Below are positions 20,085-23,642 of a DNA stretch of 23,642 nt, in pieces; within the stretch, counting starts at the first letter, position 1; each line of letters starts with the position of its first letter. The DNA lies in the NCBI GenBank assembly GCA_001642005.1, contig LWCA01000552.1, positions 1 to 23,642 of the forward strand, given 5' to 3'. Below the pieces are notes generated by a model. It did not search any database, was not told the DNA's origin, and was given only the letters and a program-made list of their open reading frames with translations. The position numbers and the translations under genes are program-made. The stretch comes from Intoshia linei. Lineage: Eukaryota > Orthonectida > Rhopaluridae.

Positions 20085-23000
20085 TTATTCTGAGTTGCTT
20101 GAAGAACCAGATTCATCTGTATATTCTGATTCTTCACTTGATGATGACGAAGACGATTCTCTGATATTTTCAGCTTTCTTTTTAATATTAAGAAGGTGCT
20201 TCCTCAAGTCTTCACTAAAAGTATTTATGTAAATGTAATTAAACTAAATACGTTAATGGACCCAGTCCGATTGAAGTATAAAAGTTTATTGCAAATCTTG
20301 TGTGCTTTGACTCATAACGAGGAAACATGTTACAGAAATGGGATGCATTTTCTCTAAGTAGACGATTAAAAATGTTGGGTAAAAAATTACGGATCACTAA
20401 AACGCTTTTTAGCTACTTCTGTTCCAGTAAATTCGCACAATTCTTGTAATAAAATTTTTAAAAAAATTCTGCTGGATGAGGTTGTAGTTTCTTCAGTTAA
20501 ATTAACAATTTCGAAAACTTTCCATGATATTGTATCAGAAAAAAGTAAATGTGCATATAATTTAGCAACATTGCGTAATTTCCCCGTTTCTAATCGGTGG
20601 ATTAAGGTGAACTGTTCTCCAAATATTCGTTCAAAATGAGCTATGTAACCTTCATTAACTTCACACATTCGCTAATTATAATATTAATTAATGAATTTTT
20701 AAATTTACATTTATTGTAATACCGTATTTTTCGGAGTATAAGGCGCACCTTGTATAAAAAACAATTTACAACACAAAATTCACATATAAGGCGCATTGGC
20801 GTATAAGGTGCGAGAAATTTTATTAAGAGATATCTATGAAAAATTAAAAATCAAATGGTACAATATATAGTTAGAAAAAAATTTTCCCTTCCAAATCCTA
20901 ATATAAAGTGCATTCCTAATTTTTCATGTAAAAGAGTTCGCCTTATAATCCGAAAAATACGGTACAGTAGCCGGCATAATTTTTAATTAACAGCCCTGAA
21001 TACAAAAATAAACATTTCAAAATATTAATTTGAAATTTTTCAGAGGGCGAAAGTTCAGTTTAAATTAAACTGATTAAATCAATTAAACGATTAAACTTTA
21101 ATCGACATAATCATAGATTACCTATTATTTTGAAAAAACTATTATAGCCAAGTTTTTTTCTGTTAATTTACAGTACAAATTTCAATTTTTCAACAAATAG
21201 AAATAAACACATTATAGTCAAAAAAGCAATATACAAAAATGTACTGTTTATATTCAAAATTACGACCACGGGCAAGCATGCGGGTATATACGAACCTGAC
21301 CATACAAGTTTCTAAAATAAATAAAACCTGAGCAAGCATTCCATAAAATTTTTCGTATGTACGTTCTTCGGCACAACAATCAATAATCATGTTACACAGT
21401 TCTTCCTAAAAGAATAATTAAATAATTAAACGATACGGTATAAACCCGACGAGGGCTATAGGCGGCTTCTAATTATATTATGTACAATGTATGGGTAGTA
21501 ATAAACAGGGTAAACTTGTTTCCAACATTTGATATAAACCCAAGAAGCTTGAAATCAGAATGAATCCTGCCAATAATTTAATAATCAAAAATTTATCAAG
21601 TTCACGATTCCACGATATTAACCCAATAGAAAAAATTAGATTTGACTTGAATGGTATAAATAAAAAAATCTAATACTTGATGTTCTGGTTTAATTTCCAT
21701 TTGAAGCAGTTTATGAGCTGCTTCTTCAAAATTCAAACTTGATCGTATTCTTAAATAAATTGTCCTTCTGAAATTAATCATAAACGTTCCAGTTTTGTCC
21801 TGTATAGCATCTAAATATTTAAAATAACATTATATAAAAAATACCTTCAGGCAAATTTTCTTCATCTGAATCACCGTTTTCATCTTCTTCAGAACCAGAT
21901 TCATCATCCGACGCGCCAAGTAATATTTCTATCAAAATATTACATTAAATAAACCAACAATGTATAAATTAATTTAAATAATAATAAAAAAAATAATAAA
22001 AACCTGCTTTACATTTATTGTACTCTTCTTCATTTTTTTCGAAATCTGGATCAAATTGGAAAAAGTCTAATTTATCGCAAGTATCCAACGAATCCTGCAA
22101 ATGCATTAAATGCATAATTTGATCATCATCAGTTTCAGGGATCAAATCCAGTTCTTCGATAACCATTGGGTTGTCCCTGAATTTATCTTTCCTTGTTGCA
22201 AATAAAACTTCAATCATATATTGAATACGAACTGAGGATTCTGAATTTCCCAACATGGAACGAAGTCTTTCAAAAACAGCTAAATAAATTTTTAGATTTA
22301 AAAATATACTGTAGCAATTTTTTAATTAAATTACCTTGAAGGCCTTTTTTAGAAACAACGGTTAATTTAGCACCAACTTCTCTTAAAAATCCAACAGCAC
22401 ATTCTACAGAATCATTAGAAGGTTTAGATAAAAGCAAAACTAAAATCTCCAAACTAAGTATCTCGTGTATCTAATATTCTGTAAGGTTAGGTAAAATAAA
22501 ACGTACCACTTGTTGATTAATTAAATGAGCGATAAATTTTAATGAACTCGAGAGAATTGGCTTGTCATTTCTTTTATATGCCTTTCGCACTTGCAAAATT
22601 AACCTCTTGCACAATAATTCACCAATCACGGGAAACTAAATTGAAAATAATAGATTCTAAAGTAGGGTAGGCGGTGTTTTGAAGATAGTGGATCACACTA
22701 AATCAAACAGTCATGACACAACAGAAAAATTTGTAAATTAAGAAAAATGTCATACAATATTTAATTTATACCCCGTTCTATTATCATGTATTACATGTAA
22801 TTTATTTTATCTATAGTTGTATCCTGTAATGAACAGTGCTCATGTACAATGTAAAAAATACCTTTGAATTTAAAATCGCTACAAGGGCGGCATAAACATG
22901 TGAAAACATGGGTGAACATTTCTGTGCTCGCATTAAAATTTTAATCATAATTCCTCTAAATATAATAAAATATTTATTTTAAAAAACCAACCTTCCTCTA

Positions 23001-23248
23001 ATAATGTTTTCTGCGAAAAGTTCTCTGGCAATATTAACAATATTGGCTACGTTAACTTTATTAATAAGTCCATTAATTGATTTTTTCAATGAATCCCAAG
23101 ACATTTTTTGATATTCTTTAGAACCTTTTTCCAAAAACTCCAATTGCTTCCTCATTTTAGCAGGTGGTATGTATACAGATTTTTCAGGTAGTCTTTTTTT
23201 AATCTGTAGTTTTTCGTTGTCATTCTTTTGTCTTTTATCCATTTTCAT
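20085..23248 (-). CDS. CWC22: CWC22 pre-mRNA splicing factor (eleven exons, 566 aa)
   Basis: CWC22 is a spliceosome component that binds eIF4A3 and is needed for exon-junction-complex deposition. Exons (high to low): 23248-22992, 22955-22862, 22635-22507, 22470-22335, 22279-22004, 21928-21845, 21810-21677, 21405-21328, 20671-20391, 20353-20252, 20214-20085; every join keeps phase. Introns are 36, 226, 36, 55, 75, 34, 271, 656, 37 and 37 nt. Landmarks: [10 protein letters not shown] near residue 26; the MIF4G domain (about 40-240) with [47 protein letters not shown]; an acidic Asp/Glu/Ser linker (about 300-325); the MA3 domain (about 335-450) with [53 protein letters not shown] and [12 protein letters not shown]; then [15 protein letters not shown]. 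The long RS-rich tail of human CWC22 (908 aa) is absent; the protein ends in a short Ser/Glu tail. Confidence 0.94.
20672..21327 (-). other. CWC22 intron 8 (656 nt), carrying a MITE
   Basis: Lies between exon 8 (ending ...YGMLAQ) and exon 9 (starting RMCEVNEGY), which join in phase 0 exactly as the family sequence predicts. Most of its excess length is the element at 20722-20962. The remainder has a run of A/T-rich ATTAAAC motifs and no exon. Confidence 0.7.
20722..20962. mobile_element. 241-bp TA-flanked MITE with CCGTATTTTTCGG ends
   Basis: The left end reads CCGTATTTTTCGGAGTATAA. The reverse complement of the right end reads CCGTATTTTTCGGATTATAA. TA flanks both sides (20720-20721 and 20963-20964). 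Degenerate TATAAGGCGCA motifs repeat inside (about 20738, 20785 and 20800). Ends of the form CGTATTTTTCGG...TATAAGGCG are widespread in animal genomes. No ORF; non-autonomous. Confidence 0.85.
22636..22861 (-). other. CWC22 intron 2 (226 nt)
   Basis: GTATTT...TTTAG intron between exons ending ALVAILNSK and starting FPVIGELL. No repeat or RNA gene recognised. Confidence 0.7.
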
Positions 23249-23399
23249 TTCGAATAGAATGAATACAAAAAATTGAATGTTTAAAATAATATAATGAAAT
23301 TTATTTATATTAAATGTTGTAGTGTTGTTATAGAGTGAACGAGTTGTCGCTCACTTTATAATTTTGTATTAACCCTTTAACTGTCTGTGTATTCTATAC
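23249..23399 (-). promoter_or_regulatory. Upstream region of CWC22
   Basis: About 150 bp between the CWC22 start codon and a hAT-type terminus at 23400. It must contain or adjoin the promoter. No TATA-type element or other motif is distinct in this A/T-rich DNA, and no splice acceptor directly precedes the ATG, so there is no sign of trans-splicing here. Confidence 0.35.
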
Positions 23400-23460
23400 C
23401 AGTGATTCCCAAATGGGGCCTTGGCCCCACTAGGGGGCCTACAGAGTCTGAGGGAGTATT
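23400..23460. mobile_element. hAT-type terminus, same family as the 9245-9593 element
   Basis: Starts CAGTGATTCCCAAATGGGGC, matching the outer end of the intron element (CAGTGATTCCCCATTGGGGC) with two differences in 20, and continues with GCCCCACTAGGGGGCC. The other end is beyond the window or absent. Confidence 0.6.
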
Positions 23461-23493
23461 ACAATTATAATTTAATTTAAATAAATTCTCAAA

Positions 23494-23642
23494 ATGAACA
23501 ATATATTGAAATCACTACCAGAATTATTTGACAAGTTTGGAAAATTCAAAGAAGATCCAAAGGATTGGATAGAAAAATTTGAATTAATTGTCACGCTTGC
23601 AAATGATAAGGAAGAGAAAAAAGTAGCGTTACTCAAATTAAG
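23494..23642 (+). CDS. Retrotransposon gag-like ORF, 3' partial
   Basis: ATG at 23494 opens a frame that stays open to the window edge (49 complete codons). It begins MNNILKSLPELFDKF and continues with a DPKDWIEKFELI segment and KVALLKL. An aromatic/proline start, then W-x2-F-E and a later ALLxLR helix, is the pattern at the N-terminus of Ty3/gypsy-type capsid (gag) proteins. It starts 94 bp inside a hAT-type terminus, with no LTR visible before it. It could be an LTR retrotransposon that landed in a hAT copy, or a domesticated gag gene. Only the first ~50 residues are seen, so family assignment is moderate. Confidence 0.55.
   Translation, partial: MNNILKSLPELFDKFGKFKEDPKDWIEKFELIVTLANDKEEKKVALLKL

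Noticed and set aside
1-23642. tRNA, rRNA or snRNA genes
   Set aside because: I looked for tRNA A/B-box-like stretches and conserved rRNA/snRNA motifs and saw none that hold up by eye; a covariance-model scan would be decisive.

Overview
The window is nuclear DNA of an animal. It is strongly AT-rich. Every gene I could resolve is split by spliceosomal GT-AG introns, and its translated exons match animal proteins: MCM6, a tweety-like membrane protein, HRS/HGS, the calcium-binding mitochondrial carrier SCaMC, a GTSF1-like CHHC zinc-finger protein, SCCPDH and the splicing factor CWC22. Many introns are only 34-46 nt, which is below the usual minimum in insects and vertebrates. Very short introns with high AT occur in flatworms, orthonectids, dicyemids and some other small-bodied or parasitic animals, but the sequence alone does not settle the lineage. 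All exon structures were assembled by eye from reading-frame continuity, splice dinucleotides and remembered family patterns, without any search.

Layout. 1-950: last two exons of MCM6 (+). 1394-3281: a multi-exon membrane protein (-), convergent with MCM6. 3282-4869: intergenic, with a decayed hAT-type zinc-finger fragment and a 452-bp TA-flanked inverted-repeat element. 4870-8472: HRS (-, six exons, 686 aa). It is divergent from 8712-11537, SCaMC (+, six exons, 527 aa), across a 239-bp shared upstream region holding a perfect 11-bp inverted repeat. 11538-12799: repeat-rich intergenic DNA. 12800-13300: GTSF1-like gene (-, three exons, 134 aa). 13301-14729: intergenic. 14730-19762: SCCPDH (-, thirteen exons, 427 aa). 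20085-23248: CWC22 (-, eleven exons, 566 aa). 23400-23642: a hAT-type terminus followed by the start of a retrotransposon gag-like ORF that runs off the window.

The genes are ordinary housekeeping loci and do not form a functional cluster: DNA replication, endosomal sorting (ESCRT-0), mitochondrial ATP-Mg/phosphate transport, probable piRNA-pathway factor, oxidoreductase, and spliceosome/exon-junction function. I found no new multi-gene system. The notable features are the sharply two-class intron sizes, several non-autonomous DNA transposons with intact target duplications in introns and intergenic DNA, a higher-order minisatellite in an SCCPDH intron, and a GTSF1-like protein whose first CHHC finger lacks its last cysteine.
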